From contig NZ_CP067041.1 in assembly GCF_016599855.1 (NCBI RefSeq), forward strand, positions 6,014,001 to 6,078,000: DNA of 64,000 nt, written 5' to 3'. Made by a program: the position numbers and the translations under genes. This DNA is from Bradyrhizobium diazoefficiens (GTDB lineage: Bacteria > Pseudomonadota > Alphaproteobacteria > Rhizobiales > Xanthobacteraceae). Below are positions 8,326 through 17,794 of this stretch, one piece after another; positions within the stretch are counted from its first letter, which is position 1; the number at the start of each line of letters is the position of its first letter. A model generated the notes under the pieces. It was given only the letters and a program-made list of their open reading frames with translations, was not told the origin of the DNA and did no database searches.

Positions 8326-10011
8326 TTACGCCGCGCGCACCTTGGCGAGGAAGCCGTCCACCGCGTTGCGCAATGCGCCGGACTGGTGGTCCAGCTCGCG
8401 GGCGTTGGTCAGCACCTCGCCAGCGGCGGTGCCGGTCGCTGCCGCGGCCGAGGTGACGCTGCCGATATGGGCGTTGATCTCGCTCGAACCGGTCGCGACC
8501 GACTGGATGTTGCGGGCGATCTCGCGGGTCGCCTCGCCCTGCTGCTCGATCGAGGCCGAAATGCCGGCGGTAATCTCGCTCATCTCGGCGATGGTCTGGG
8601 AGATGCCGCCGATCGCGGCGACCGCATCGCTGGTCGAGGTCTGCATCGCCGCGACTTGCGCGGAGATTTCCTCGGTCGCCTTCGCGGTCTGGTTGGCAAG
8701 CGCCTTGACCTCGGAGGCGACGACGGCAAAGCCACGGCCGGATTCGCCGGCCCGCGCCGCCTCGATGGTGGCGTTGAGCGCGAGCAGATTGGTCTGCGCC
8801 GCGATCGAATGAATGAGCTTGACCACCTCGCCGATCTTCTCGGCGCCGGTGGAGAGCTCCTGCACCGTCGCGTTGGTACGCTCGGCGTCGTTGACGGCGC
8901 GGCTCGCCACCTCGCTCGAGCGCGTCACCTGGCGGGAGATTTCCGCAACTGAGCTCGACAGCTCTTCGGCGGCGGCCGCAACCGTGCCGACATTCCCGGA
9001 AGCCTTCTGCGAGGCCGCACCGACCGTTGCCGCCCGCGACGAGGCATCGCTTGCGGTCGCGGTCATCGACTGCGCCGTCGACTGCATCCCGGCCGCGGCC
9101 GAGGAGACCGAGCGGACGATGCCGTTGACGCTGCGTTCGAAGTCGCTGGCGATGTCTTCCATCGCGCTACGGCGTTCCGCCGCGGCACGCTGCTTCGCCG
9201 CCGCTTCGGTCTGCTCGAGGTCGCGGATGCGAACCGCGTTGTCCTTGAAGATCTGGACGGTCGCAGCCATCGCACCGACCTCGTCGCCGCGGCCGACGCC
9301 GGGAATGTCGCCCTCGAGCTTGCCGTCGGCGAGATCGTTCATGCGAGTCCCGAGCAGGGCCAGCGGACGGCTGATGCTGCGGCCGATCATCCAGGCGACG
9401 CTGCCGGCGACGATGACGATGCCGAGCGTGGCAAGGCCGAGCAGCCAGTAGACCGGCCCCATCTTCTCGTCGATATCCTCGAGATAGGCGCCACTGCCGA
9501 GATACATGTCGAAGCCGGGCACCGCGACCGAATAGCCGAGCTTGCGGATCGGCTTCTCCTGGCCGGGCTTCACGTATTCGTAGAACAGCAGCATCTCGCC
9601 GTGAGCCTTGACGCCATCCATGATCTCGCGGGACAGCTTTCGCCCGTTGACCTCGACCTCCATGCGGTTGGTGCCGACCTGCTTCGGATCGGGCGCGAGC
9701 TGGGTGATGCCGTCGTAGGTGGTTCCGTACAAATAGCCCGCCCCCTTGTCGTAAGTCATGGCATTACCGTAGCGACGTAGTTCGGCGAGCGCGGCATCCT
9801 TGGTCAGTTCACCGGCATTGACCCGCTTCACCAGGGTGGCCGCGTAGTTGCGGGCCAGTTCGACGATCGCCTTGGTCTGGTCGATGCGCGCGTCGACCAT
9901 GGCACGCTTCATCAGGTACCCGGCCAGAACTCCCGAGATGCACAGGCCGAACAAGGTAACGCCGACAAGAATGCCGAGCTTGGGGGCGATCTTCAGATTG
10001 CTCAACTTCAC
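8326..10011 (-). CDS. Methyl-accepting chemotaxis protein with sCache domain
   Basis: A 561-residue chemoreceptor. Order: membrane helix about residues 10-30, periplasmic single-Cache domain about 35-180 (blocks [15 protein letters not shown] and [22 protein letters not shown]), second helix about 187-208, HAMP 210-265, then the cytoplasmic signalling domain with the hairpin tip [20 protein letters not shown] that contacts CheA and CheW. No C-terminal CheR-binding pentapeptide is present. GTG 10011 is chosen because GGAG lies 10 bases before it and it gives the usual [12 protein letters not shown] start; GTG 10047 is the alternative. The ligand is unknown; sCache_2 domains often bind small organic acids. 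Confidence 0.92.
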   Translation of the reverse strand: MKLSNLKIAPKLGILVGVTLFGLCISGVLAGYLMKRAMVDARIDQTKAIVELARNYAATLVKRVNAGELTKDAALAELRRYGNAMTYDKGAGYLYGTTYDGITQLAPDPKQVGTNRMEVEVNGRKLSREIMDGVKAHGEMLLFYEYVKPGQEKPIRKLGYSVAVPGFDMYLGSGAYLEDIDEKMGPVYWLLGLATLGIVIVAGSVAWMIGRSISRPLALLGTRMNDLADGKLEGDIPGVGRGDEVGAMAATVQIFKDNAVRIRDLEQTEAAAKQRAAAERRSAMEDIASDFERSVNGIVRSVSSAAAGMQSTAQSMTATASDASSRAATVGAASQKASGNVGTVAAAAEELSSSVAEISRQVTRSSEVASRAVNDAERTNATVQELSTGAEKIGEVVKLIHSIAAQTNLLALNATIEAARAGESGRGFAVVASEVKALANQTAKATEEISAQVAAMQTSTSDAVAAIGGISQTIAEMSEITAGISASIEQQGEATREIARNIQSVATGSSEINAHIGSVTSAAAATGTAAGEVLTNARELDHQSGALRNAVDGFLAKVRAA

Positions 10012-10273
10012 GGTGATGGGACTCCGGGGAAAAAGGGATACGGGCACGCGAACTCGATCGCAATTGAATCAACTTTTAGTGTGCGACCCATTAGCAAGTT
10101 ACTTACAGGCCTCCGTAGAAGCCCCTACGCTTACCGGGAAAAACAGCAAATAATCACGGCAGCACCAACCGGGAATTGTACGCGACCACGCCGATTTCGC
10201 GTAAAAGACGCAAAGGCCCGCCAGAAGGCCGGGCCCGCAACAAGAAACCGACAAACCAAATCGGGAGCAGGAC

Positions 10274-11317
10274 ATGCCGAAATACAGGGTGGTGACGCCG
10301 AAGGGCGCGAGCTTCACGGTCGCGGGCAGCGATTATTCCTACGAGCGCGAGGCGCTCGATCCGATCGATGCCGAAATCATCGAGGCGCCGGCCAACGAGG
10401 CAGAGTTCATCGCCGCCGCGAAGAATGCCGACGCGATCTACGCCAAGGGTATGCCGATCACCAAGACCATCATCGATAGCCTGGAGAGCTGCAAGGTCAT
10501 CACGCTCGGCTCGGTCGGCGTCGACAGCGTCGATGTGAAAGCGGCAACCGCCCGCGGCATTCCCGTCACCAACATCCCCGACACCTTCATCGAGGAAGTC
10601 GCCGACCACGCCATGATGTTGCTGCTCGCCGGCTTCCGCCGTCTGGTCGAACAGGACAAGATGGTGCGCAACGGCCGCTGGGCCGAGGGCCGGCCTGCGC
10701 TCTTGAAGGTCCCGCGGTTGATGGGACAGACGCTCGGCTTCATCTCGTTCGGCCGCGTCGCGCGTGCGGTGGCGAAGCGCGCCGCACCCTTCGGCCTGCG
10801 CATGATGGCCTACGATCCTTTCATCCAGGAAACGCTGATGTACGATCACAGCGTAATCCCGGCGACGCTGAACGAGGTGCTGTCGCAATCCGACTTCGTC
10901 TCGATGCATGCGCCGGCCCGGCCCGAAGTGCATCACATGCTGACCGAGAAGCATTTTCGGCAGATGAAGAAGGGCTCGATCTTCATCAATACCGGGCGCG
11001 GCGCCACAGTGGACGAGGAGAGCCTGATCAAGGCGCTGCAGGAGGGCTGGATCGGGCATGCCGCCCTTGACGTGCTGGAGAAGGAGCCGCCCTCGCACAA
11101 CAATCCCATCCTGAGCATGGAGAACGTGACCCTCACCGCCCACGTCGCCTCGGCCTCGGCACGATTCGACGAGGCGCGCAAGCGCCGGGTGGGCTACGAA
11201 TTGTCACTGGTGCTTCAGGGCATGTGGCCGGTAAGCTGTGTCAATCCGTCGGTGCTGCAAGACACCGCGCTCCGCCGCTGGCAGCCCGTCAGCATGGACC
11301 GCGGACCGAACAGCTAA
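10274..11317 (+). CDS. D-2-hydroxyacid dehydrogenase family protein
   Basis: A 347-residue member of the NAD-dependent D-isomer-specific 2-hydroxyacid dehydrogenases. The catalytic triad is recognisable: Arg in FINTGRGATVDEE, Glu in DVLEKEPPS, His in LTAHVASAS. The nucleotide-binding loop, usually GLGRIG, reads SFGRVA here (in TLGFISFGRVARAVA, about residue 155), so two of three glycines are replaced. That may be a subfamily trait or may mean altered cofactor binding. GGAG 8 bases before ATG supports the start. It stands upstream of a sugar ABC operon on the same strand (101 bases), which suggests a role in using the imported compound. Confidence 0.85.
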   Translation: MPKYRVVTPKGASFTVAGSDYSYEREALDPIDAEIIEAPANEAEFIAAAKNADAIYAKGMPITKTIIDSLESCKVITLGSVGVDSVDVKAATARGIPVTNIPDTFIEEVADHAMMLLLAGFRRLVEQDKMVRNGRWAEGRPALLKVPRLMGQTLGFISFGRVARAVAKRAAPFGLRMMAYDPFIQETLMYDHSVIPATLNEVLSQSDFVSMHAPARPEVHHMLTEKHFRQMKKGSIFINTGRGATVDEESLIKALQEGWIGHAALDVLEKEPPSHNNPILSMENVTLTAHVASASARFDEARKRRVGYELSLVLQGMWPVSCVNPSVLQDTALRRWQPVSMDRGPNS

Positions 11318-11418
11318 GGCGGCCGGCGCGCAAAGCGCGCCGAAGGACCGGCAAAAGAACGAAACGGCCCTTCACCGGCGATCAACGCCGGGAAGGGAGA
11401 CATCACAGGGAGGAACTG

Positions 11419-12762
11419 ATGAGGAACGACATCACACGTCGTGATGCCTTGGCGCTGGGCCTGTCCGCTGCAACGGTCGCTGCCACTGGTGTTGCAGCGC
11501 ACGCTCAATCCGCGATCAAGGTCGCGGACGCCCCCGCTCCGAAACTGCCGATCGAGAAGGGCGCAACACTGCGCATGTTGCGGCCAGTCCGCTTCGTCCA
11601 GGCCGATGAAGACGTGTTCCGCGCCAATGCGGCCAAATTCACCAAGGAGACCGGCGTCGAGGTCAAGATCGATTTCGTCGGCTGGGAGGACATCAGCCAG
11701 CAGACCGCGGTCACGGCCAATTCCGGCGCCGGCCCCGACATCATCATCGGCTTCTCCGATGCGCCGCACATCTATATCGACAAACTGATCGAGTTGACCG
11801 ACGTCGCCGATTATGTCGGCAAGCGCTATGGCGGCTGGCTGCCTCTGGCGCAGCGCTACGGCAAGAAGAACAAGAGCGACACCTGGATCGGACTGCCGTT
11901 CGGCGCCAGCGCGGGTCCGCTGATCTACCGCAAGTCGATCCTGCAATCGGTCGGCTTCGATAAGGTGCCGGAAGACCACGCTGGCATCCTGGACCTCTGC
12001 CAGAAGCTGCAAAAGGCCGGCAAGCCGGCGGGATTCGCGCTCGGCAACGCCAAGGGCGACGGCAACGGCTTTGCGAGCTGGGCACTGTGGTCGCACAATG
12101 CCGCGCTGCTCGATGAAGAAGGCAGCCTCACCATCAACAGCAAGGAGACCATCGCCGCGCTGAACTGGGTCAAGCAGCTCTACCCGACCTTCATCGCCGG
12201 CACGACGTCGTGGAACGACGTCAGCAACAACCGCGCCTACGCGGCGCAGGAAATCGCGCTGACCGCGAACGGCGTCTCGCTGTACTTCTCGCTGAAGAAC
12301 GACCCGGCGACCAAGGCGATCGCCGACGACAGCGAGCATCAATTGCTGCCGAAGGGCGTGGCCAAGATCTCTCCGATGGCGGGCCTGACGCTGAACGCCA
12401 TGGTGTTCAAGCACAGCCAGTATCCCAATGCCGCAAAAGCCTTCCTGCAGTTCATGCTGGAAAAGGACCAGTACGAGCCGTGGCTCAACGCCAACTCCGG
12501 CTACTGGGCGCAGCCGCTCGCCGCCTACGCCGACGCCGCCGTGTGGTCGCAGGACCCCAAGGTCAAGATCTTCAAGGACACCATGAACAGCACCTATTAC
12601 GACGGCTACAAGGGCCCGATCTCGACCGCGACCGGTGCCGTCAGCGCCGACTATGTGCTGATCCAGATGTTCGCGTCCGTTGCGACCGGCGCGGCCACGC
12701 CGGAGGCAGCAGCTGCCGAAGCCGAGCAGCGCTGCAAGCGGTACTTCCGGCGGCAGAAGTAA
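11419..12762 (+). CDS. ABC transporter sugar-type binding protein (Tat signal)
   Basis: A 447-residue extracellular solute-binding protein of family 1. The N-terminus MRNDITRRDALALGLSAATV carries a twin-arginine motif and a hydrophobic stretch ending AHA-QS, so it is exported folded. The mature part shows the family pattern: ...FTKETGVEVKIDFVGWEDI, then GPDIIIGFSDAPHIYIDKLIELTD and a C-terminal helical region. The ribosome site GGGAGGAAC is close to ATG 11419. Two permease genes follow, separated by 168 bases that hold a palindromic repeat. The bound sugar or polyol is unknown. Confidence 0.9.
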   Translation: MRNDITRRDALALGLSAATVAATGVAAHAQSAIKVADAPAPKLPIEKGATLRMLRPVRFVQADEDVFRANAAKFTKETGVEVKIDFVGWEDISQQTAVTANSGAGPDIIIGFSDAPHIYIDKLIELTDVADYVGKRYGGWLPLAQRYGKKNKSDTWIGLPFGASAGPLIYRKSILQSVGFDKVPEDHAGILDLCQKLQKAGKPAGFALGNAKGDGNGFASWALWSHNAALLDEEGSLTINSKETIAALNWVKQLYPTFIAGTTSWNDVSNNRAYAAQEIALTANGVSLYFSLKNDPATKAIADDSEHQLLPKGVAKISPMAGLTLNAMVFKHSQYPNAAKAFLQFMLEKDQYEPWLNANSGYWAQPLAAYADAAVWSQDPKVKIFKDTMNSTYYDGYKGPISTATGAVSADYVLIQMFASVATGAATPEAAAAEAEQRCKRYFRRQK

Positions 12763-12780
12763 CGGCAGACAACGCAGCCA

Positions 12781-12893
12781 TCATTGCGAGCGAAGCGAAG
12801 CAATCCAGAATCCCTCCGCGGGTGCAGCCTGGATTGCTTCGTCGCACCAGCGCAAAATTGCTTTGCAATTTTGTCGCGGGCTCCTCGCAATGA
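12781..12893. repeat. Palindromic repeat between binding protein and permease
   Basis: Terminal arms TCATTGCGAG and CTCGCAATGA are perfect complements. Inside are CAATCCAG / CTGGATTG arms and a hairpin GCAAAATTGC-TTT-GCAATTTTG. A related copy with the same ends is found at 27988-28071. Its place inside an ABC operon, between a binding-protein and a permease gene, suggests that it forms mRNA structure affecting the ratio of the two products. Confidence 0.8.
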
Positions 12894-12930
12894 CGGTGGA
12901 GTGACTTTTCAAGAACAGGACAACGCCCTG

Positions 12931-13887
12931 ATGTCCGTGACCACCCTCTCCTCCCGCGTACTGGCGCAACGGCAGCCGTCCTGGCTGGTGCGGCTGTTCG
13001 ACTACAAGCCGTTCCTGATCGTGATATGCCTTGCGCCCGCGATCGGGCTGCTCGCGGTGTTCCTGACCTATCCGCTCGGGCTCGGCATCTGGCTCGCCTT
13101 CACCGATACCACGATCGGTCAGAAAGGCATCTTCGTCGGCCTGGACAATTTCCAGTATCTGCTCAGCGATCCCCTGTGGTGGAACGCGGTGTTCTACAGC
13201 GTGGTCTATACGGGAATCGCGACCTTCGGAAAGTTCGCGCTCGGCTTCTGGCTGGCGCTGCTGCTCAACAACCATTTTCCGTTCAAGAGCCTACTGCGCG
13301 CGATCATCCTGTTACCCTGGATCGTGCCGACGGTGCTCTCGGCCCTGGCGTTCTGGTGGATCTACGATCCGCAATTCTCGATCATCTCCTATCTGCTGGT
13401 CGACGTGCTGCACTGGCGTACGACCAATGTAGACTTCCTCGGCTCGCCCTGGCCGGCGCGGTTCTCGCTGATCGCCGCCAATATCTGGCGCGGCATTCCC
13501 TTCGTCGCTATCTCGCTGCTGGCGGGCTTGCAGACCATCTCGCCCTCGCTCTACGAAGCCGCCATGCTCGACGGCGCCAGCGCCTGGCAGCGCTTCCGCT
13601 ACATCACCTTTCCGATGATGATGCCGATCCTCGCCATCGTCATGACCTTCTCGATCATCTTCACCTTCACCGACTTCCAGCTGGTCTACGCCATCACCCG
13701 CGGCGGTCCGGGCAACTCGACGCATCTGCTGGCGACGCTCGCATTCCAGCGCGGCATCGCCGGCGGCGAGCTCGGCGAAGGTGCCGCGATCGCGGTGTCG
13801 ATGATCCCGTTCCTGGTGTTCGCGACGCTGTTCTCATATTTCGGCCTTGCACGCCGCAAATGGCAGCAGGGAGAGGCCAATGACTGA
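12931..13887 (+). CDS. Sugar ABC transporter permease (MalF/UgpA type)
   Basis: A 318-residue inner-membrane permease with six likely helices. The cytoplasmic EAA loop, which docks the ATPase, is visible: EAAMLDGASAWQRFRYITFP (about residues 209-228). The start ATG 12931 has AGGA about 11 bases upstream. It overlaps the next permease by 8 bases, so the two are translationally coupled and form a heterodimeric channel. No ATPase gene is near. Confidence 0.92.
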   Translation: MSVTTLSSRVLAQRQPSWLVRLFDYKPFLIVICLAPAIGLLAVFLTYPLGLGIWLAFTDTTIGQKGIFVGLDNFQYLLSDPLWWNAVFYSVVYTGIATFGKFALGFWLALLLNNHFPFKSLLRAIILLPWIVPTVLSALAFWWIYDPQFSIISYLLVDVLHWRTTNVDFLGSPWPARFSLIAANIWRGIPFVAISLLAGLQTISPSLYEAAMLDGASAWQRFRYITFPMMMPILAIVMTFSIIFTFTDFQLVYAITRGGPGNSTHLLATLAFQRGIAGGELGEGAAIAVSMIPFLVFATLFSYFGLARRKWQQGEAND

Positions 13888-14770
13888 CGCCGTCGCGCAA
13901 GCCTCTGCCAAAGCGGCGCCCGAGACCATGGCCTGGGATTCCGGGCTGCGCCGGCTGATGATGATCTATCTGCCGCTCGGCTGCTTCGTGCTGATCCTGC
14001 TGTTTCCGTTCTACTGGATGGCGATCACGTCGTTCAAGCCGAATGCGGAGCTGATGAATTACCGGGAGCATAACCCGTTCTGGATCTCCTCGCCGACACT
14101 GGCGCACGTCAAGCACCTGCTGTTCGACACTGCCTATCCGCGCTGGCTGTGGACCACGATGATGGTCGCGATCGGAGCGACCACATTGTCGCTGATCGCG
14201 AGTACGCTGGCTGCCTATGCCATCGAGCGCCTGCGCTTCCGCGGCAGTCCTTATGTCGGCCTCGGCATCTATCTTGCCTATCTGGTGCCGCCGTCGATCC
14301 TGTTCATCCCGCTCGCAACCGTGGTGGTGCAGTTCGGTCTGTTCGACAGTCCGCTCGCGCTCATCCTGGTCTATCCGACATTCCTGGTGCCGTTCTGCAC
14401 CTGGCTCCTGATCGGCTATTTCAAGTCGATCCCCTACGAGCTCGAGGAATGCGCGCTGGTCGACGGCGCGACGCGGCTGCAGATCCTGCGACGGATCACG
14501 CTGCCGCTCGCAGTGCCCGGCCTGATCTCGGCCGGTATCTTCTCCTTCACGCTATCCTGGAACGAATTCATCTACGCGCTCGCCTTCATCCAGAGCGGCG
14601 CCAACAAGACCGTACCGGTCGCGATCCTGACCGAGCTCGTCACCGGCGACGTCTATCAGTGGGGCGCGCTGATGGCGGGCTCGCTGCTCGGTTCGCTGCC
14701 TGTCGCGATCTTCTATTCGCTGTTCGTGGATTACTACGTGTCCTCGCTCACCGGCGCGGTAAAGGAGTAA
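13880..14770 (+). CDS. Sugar ABC transporter permease (MalG/UgpE type)
   Basis: A 296-residue permease with six likely helices and the EAA-type loop EECALVDGATRLQILRRITL (about residues 190-210). ATG 13880 lies inside the end of the previous gene with GGGAGAG just upstream. It partners the preceding permease. The operon ends here without an ATP-binding subunit; in related systems one shared MsmK/UgpC-like ATPase can serve several importers, so it may be encoded elsewhere. Confidence 0.92.
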   Translation: MTDAVAQASAKAAPETMAWDSGLRRLMMIYLPLGCFVLILLFPFYWMAITSFKPNAELMNYREHNPFWISSPTLAHVKHLLFDTAYPRWLWTTMMVAIGATTLSLIASTLAAYAIERLRFRGSPYVGLGIYLAYLVPPSILFIPLATVVVQFGLFDSPLALILVYPTFLVPFCTWLLIGYFKSIPYELEECALVDGATRLQILRRITLPLAVPGLISAGIFSFTLSWNEFIYALAFIQSGANKTVPVAILTELVTGDVYQWGALMAGSLLGSLPVAIFYSLFVDYYVSSLTGAVKE

Positions 14771-14854
14771 CCGGCGCCTGCGGCGTTTGGCCCGGTTTCA
14801 CACAACTGCAATATGCCGACAGCATAAGACGGCCTCCTCTCACAGGAGACGCAT

Positions 14855-16210
14855 ATGCGCGCGACTTTTCTCGGCACCGTCGCAACGATCATTCTCACCG
14901 CAGGCGCGGCGCTCGCGCAGAGCGAGGGCCAATTCCCGGCCAAGCTCGCCGGCCACGTGGTGATGCCGGCCGCGACCTTCATCGACGCGCCGGCCGACGC
15001 GCCCGCCGATCTCAAGACCTCGGGGAAATACACCACCGGCAAGCGCGTCGACGCGCTCGGCACCGTGATGGGCAAATCCTTTGAGCGTCCGACCGGCATC
15101 TCGCTGCCGTTCAAGGGCCAGCCGCTGCAGGGTCATTCCGGCATCAAGCATATGTCCGACGGCACCTACTGGGTCATCACCGACAACGGCATGGGCGCGC
15201 GCGCCAACTCGCCAGATTCGATGCTGTACCTCAACCGCTACAAGATGGATTGGGCCAGCGGCAAGATCGAGCGCCAGGAGACGATCTTCCTGCACGACCC
15301 CGACAGACGCGTGCCCTTCCGCATCGTCCACGAGGACACAGAGAAGCGCTATCTCACCGGCGCCGACTTCGACACCGAAGGTTTCCAGATCATCGGCGAC
15401 ACCTTCTGGATCGGCGACGAGTTCGGTCCCTATATCCTGAAGGCCGACAAATCAGGCAAGATCCTCGCCGTGTTCGAGACCATCGCCGACGGCAAGCCGG
15501 TGCGCTCGCCCGACCATTGGGCGGTGGCGACCCCGGGTGCGCCGGGCGCGACCTACACCAACGTCAATCTGCGCCGCTCCAAGGGCTTTGAAGGTTTTGC
15601 CTCGTCGAAAGACGGCAAATTCCTCTACGGCCTGCTCGAGGGGCCGTTGTGGGATGCCGACAGGAAGGACTGGGAGCGGGTCGACGGCAAGGAAGCCTCC
15701 CGCATCCTCGAATTCGACGTCGCCGCGGAAAAATTCACCGGCCGCTACTGGCAGTATGTGTTCGAGCAGAATGGCAATGCCATCGGCGACTTCAACATGA
15801 TCGACCCGAGCGCCGGCCTCGTCATCGAGCGCGACAACGGCGAAGGCACGCCCGACAAAGCCTGCCCGCAAGGCACCCGCGGCGAGAACTGCTTCCCTGA
15901 CGTCGCCAAGTTCAAGCGCATCTACAAGATCGAGCTGACCGACGCCAATGTCGGCAAGCCTGTGCGCAAGATCGGCTATATCGACCTGTTGAAGATTCAG
16001 GACCCCGACAAGAAGGCGCGGAAAGCCCTCAACGACGGCGTCTACACCTTCCCGTTCTTCACTATCGAGAACGTCGATCGCGTCGACGACACCCACATCA
16101 TCCTCGGCAACGACAACAATCTGCCGTTCTCCTCCAGCCGCGATCCTAACAAGGCCGACGATGACGAGTTCGTGCTGCTGGAGGTCGCGGATTTCCTGAA
16201 GGCGAAGTAA
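14855..16210 (+). CDS. Secreted esterase-like phytase-family protein
   Basis: A 451-residue secreted protein with a signal peptide (about 1-22, ending ALA-QS). The mature part fits the esterase-like activity of phytase family (PF13449): GHSGIKHMSDGTYWVITDNGMG, FDTEGFQIIGDTFWIGDEFGPYIL, FEGFASSKDGKFLYGLLEGPL, and the late VDRVDDTHIILGNDNNLPFSSSR block. These repeats form a beta-propeller that probably acts on phosphate esters in the periplasm. It lies 84 bases after the permease gene on the same strand with GGAG before ATG 14855, so it may belong to the same transcript. Substrate not known. Confidence 0.88.
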   Translation: MRATFLGTVATIILTAGAALAQSEGQFPAKLAGHVVMPAATFIDAPADAPADLKTSGKYTTGKRVDALGTVMGKSFERPTGISLPFKGQPLQGHSGIKHMSDGTYWVITDNGMGARANSPDSMLYLNRYKMDWASGKIERQETIFLHDPDRRVPFRIVHEDTEKRYLTGADFDTEGFQIIGDTFWIGDEFGPYILKADKSGKILAVFETIADGKPVRSPDHWAVATPGAPGATYTNVNLRRSKGFEGFASSKDGKFLYGLLEGPLWDADRKDWERVDGKEASRILEFDVAAEKFTGRYWQYVFEQNGNAIGDFNMIDPSAGLVIERDNGEGTPDKACPQGTRGENCFPDVAKFKRIYKIELTDANVGKPVRKIGYIDLLKIQDPDKKARKALNDGVYTFPFFTIENVDRVDDTHIILGNDNNLPFSSSRDPNKADDDEFVLLEVADFLKAK

Positions 16211-16231
16211 GGCATTGGCTCTATCAACACG

Positions 16232-16333
16232 GTCATCGCCCGGCTCGACCGGGGGCGGATCCAGTACACTGCGGCGCCTGTGTGATACGGAGAAGCCGCG
16301 GCGTACTGGATGCCCGCCTGCGCGGGGCATGAC
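16232..16333. repeat. Intergenic palindromic repeat
   Basis: Outer ends GTCATCGCCCGG and GGGGCATGAC, inner perfect arms ATCCAGTAC (16259-16267) and GTACTGGAT (16303-16311), and GCGGC/GCCGC inside. It lies between two convergent genes and probably also serves as a terminator. Confidence 0.7.
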
Positions 16334-16409
16334 AGGAGAGGAAGAGGGAGGGGGTGAGAACTAACCCGACGGCACGACGACGCGCTTGTCGCGGATGTGA
16401 CAGGAAATA

Positions 16410-17045
16410 TCACATAGCGCGCACGAACATGCGAAAGCCAGGCGCGCCAATGATCGCCTCGAACGCGGGATCGCGCCTCTCGTCCGCAAGGACAAATCCA
16501 GCCTTGGCGTAGGCCCGCTCGGCGGGCTCGTTGCCGATCAGGAATGATATCGTCGCGCGAGTGAAGCCAGCCGCGCGTCCCTTGTCCAGCGCGCGGGCAA
16601 TCAGCGCCTGTACCAAGCCACGGCCGCGATGAGCGGGATCGACCGCGACATGCTCGATCATCCAGTCACCTTCGCCGCCCTGAACCCAGCAGGCGTGCGA
16701 ATAGGTGCCGCGTTGACGGATAGCATCCAGCTCCGAATCCGTGAGCCCGACCGCGAGTGCGACCTCCTCGATCGCGCGCCAGGCTGCGGCTCCAGTACCC
16801 ACCGCGGGCACGGCGCAGAGCGCCGCAGCCGGCCTGCCATCGACCTCCGCAACCAAAAACTGCGAGACGTGCCACATCGACACCGCGCGTGCGACCGCGA
16901 TCCGCGCGATAAAATCGCGGCACAACGGCTCTGGCCAGCCGAGCGCGACGTCGAACCAGCCGCGCGACCGATAGCCGCGCGTCGATGACAGAATAATTCT
17001 TGCGATGAAATCGGCGTCTTCGGGACGCGCAGACCGTATCGTCAT
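16410..17045 (-). CDS. GNAT-family N-acetyltransferase
   Basis: A 211-residue GNAT protein. It starts MTIRSARPEDADFIARIIL, typical of the fold's first strand and helix, and carries the acetyl-CoA loop in motif A, EHVAVDPAHRGRGLVQALIARAL (about residues 134-156; R-G-R-G-L matches Q/R-x-x-G-x-G/A), followed by the NEPAERAYAKAGFV block typical of motif B. The acceptor is unknown. It is 22 bases upstream-to-downstream from the CoA-transferase B gene on the same strand and could be the last gene of that operon's opposite side, but the functions do not obviously link. Confidence 0.85.
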   Translation of the reverse strand: MTIRSARPEDADFIARIILSSTRGYRSRGWFDVALGWPEPLCRDFIARIAVARAVSMWHVSQFLVAEVDGRPAAALCAVPAVGTGAAAWRAIEEVALAVGLTDSELDAIRQRGTYSHACWVQGGEGDWMIEHVAVDPAHRGRGLVQALIARALDKGRAAGFTRATISFLIGNEPAERAYAKAGFVLADERRDPAFEAIIGAPGFRMFVRAM

Positions 17046-17067
17046 GCGCGCCCCCTTTGCGAAGACC

Positions 17068-17718
17068 TTACGTGTTCTTCAGCGCGACGCGGAATTCGGC
17101 TTCGGTCTTGGCTTTGACCTCGTCGAGCGTGACGCCGTCGGCGAGCTCGATCAGGGCCATGCCGCCGTCGCCGTGCTTGTCGATGGTGAAGACGGCAAGA
17201 TCGGTGACGACCATGTCGACTACGCGCTCGCCGGTCAGCGGCAGATTGCACTTCTTCAGGAGCTTGGGGCCGTCCTTGGCGGAATGCTCCATCACCACGA
17301 CGACGCGCTTGACGCCCGCGACGAGGTCCATCGCGCCGCCCATGCCCTTGACCATCTTGCCAGGGATCATCCAGTTGGCGAGGTCTCCGTTCTGGGCCAC
17401 CTGCATGGCGCCGAGGATCGACAGATCCATGTGGCCGCCGCGGATCATGCCGAACGAATCAGCGCTGGAGAAATAGCAGGTCGACGGCAGCTCGCTCACG
17501 GTCTGCTTGCCGGCGTTGATCAGGTCGGCGTCCTCTTCGCCCTCATAGGGGAACGGGCCCATGCCGAGCATGCCGTTCTCGCTCTGGAGGCTGACATCGA
17601 CGCCGTCAGGGATGTAGTTCGAGACCAGCGTCGGGATACCGATGCCGAGATTGACGTAATAGCCGTCACGCAATTCCTTCGCGGCGCGCGCAGCCATCTG
17701 TTCACGGGTCCAGGCCAT
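17068..17718 (-). CDS. scoB: 3-oxoacid CoA-transferase, subunit B
   Basis: A 216-residue subunit B of a succinyl-CoA:3-oxoacid CoA-transferase. It shows [20 protein letters not shown], then [12 protein letters not shown] (about residues 45-56) that holds the catalytic glutamate which forms the CoA thioester, and the [15 protein letters not shown] block. The enzyme moves CoA from succinyl-CoA to acetoacetate, linking ketone-body or polyhydroxybutyrate breakdown to acetyl-CoA. It follows subunit A on the minus strand; the 68 bases between hold a palindromic repeat. GGAG lies about 9 bases before the start. Confidence 0.93.
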   Translation of the reverse strand: MAWTREQMAARAAKELRDGYYVNLGIGIPTLVSNYIPDGVDVSLQSENGMLGMGPFPYEGEEDADLINAGKQTVSELPSTCYFSSADSFGMIRGGHMDLSILGAMQVAQNGDLANWMIPGKMVKGMGGAMDLVAGVKRVVVVMEHSAKDGPKLLKKCNLPLTGERVVDMVVTDLAVFTIDKHGDGGMALIELADGVTLDEVKAKTEAEFRVALKNT

Positions 17719-17745
17719 CTTTGTGCTCCTGTCGATTCCTTAGTG

Positions 17746-17794
17746 GCGCATGATCTGATCGGAAGACCGGTGTCCACTTTTCCGGATCATGCGC
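17746..17794. repeat. GATCATGC-ended palindromic repeat overlapping scoA stop
   Basis: Perfect ends GCGCATGATC (17746-17755) and GATCATGCGC (17785-17794), with GATCGGAAGACCGGTGTCC and ACTTTTCCG inside. A second copy with the same GATCATGC ends and ACGCTTTTCCGGATCATGC core is at 41476-41551. The right arm carries the stop codon of scoA (17787-17789), so this copy reaches into a coding region. Confidence 0.8.
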
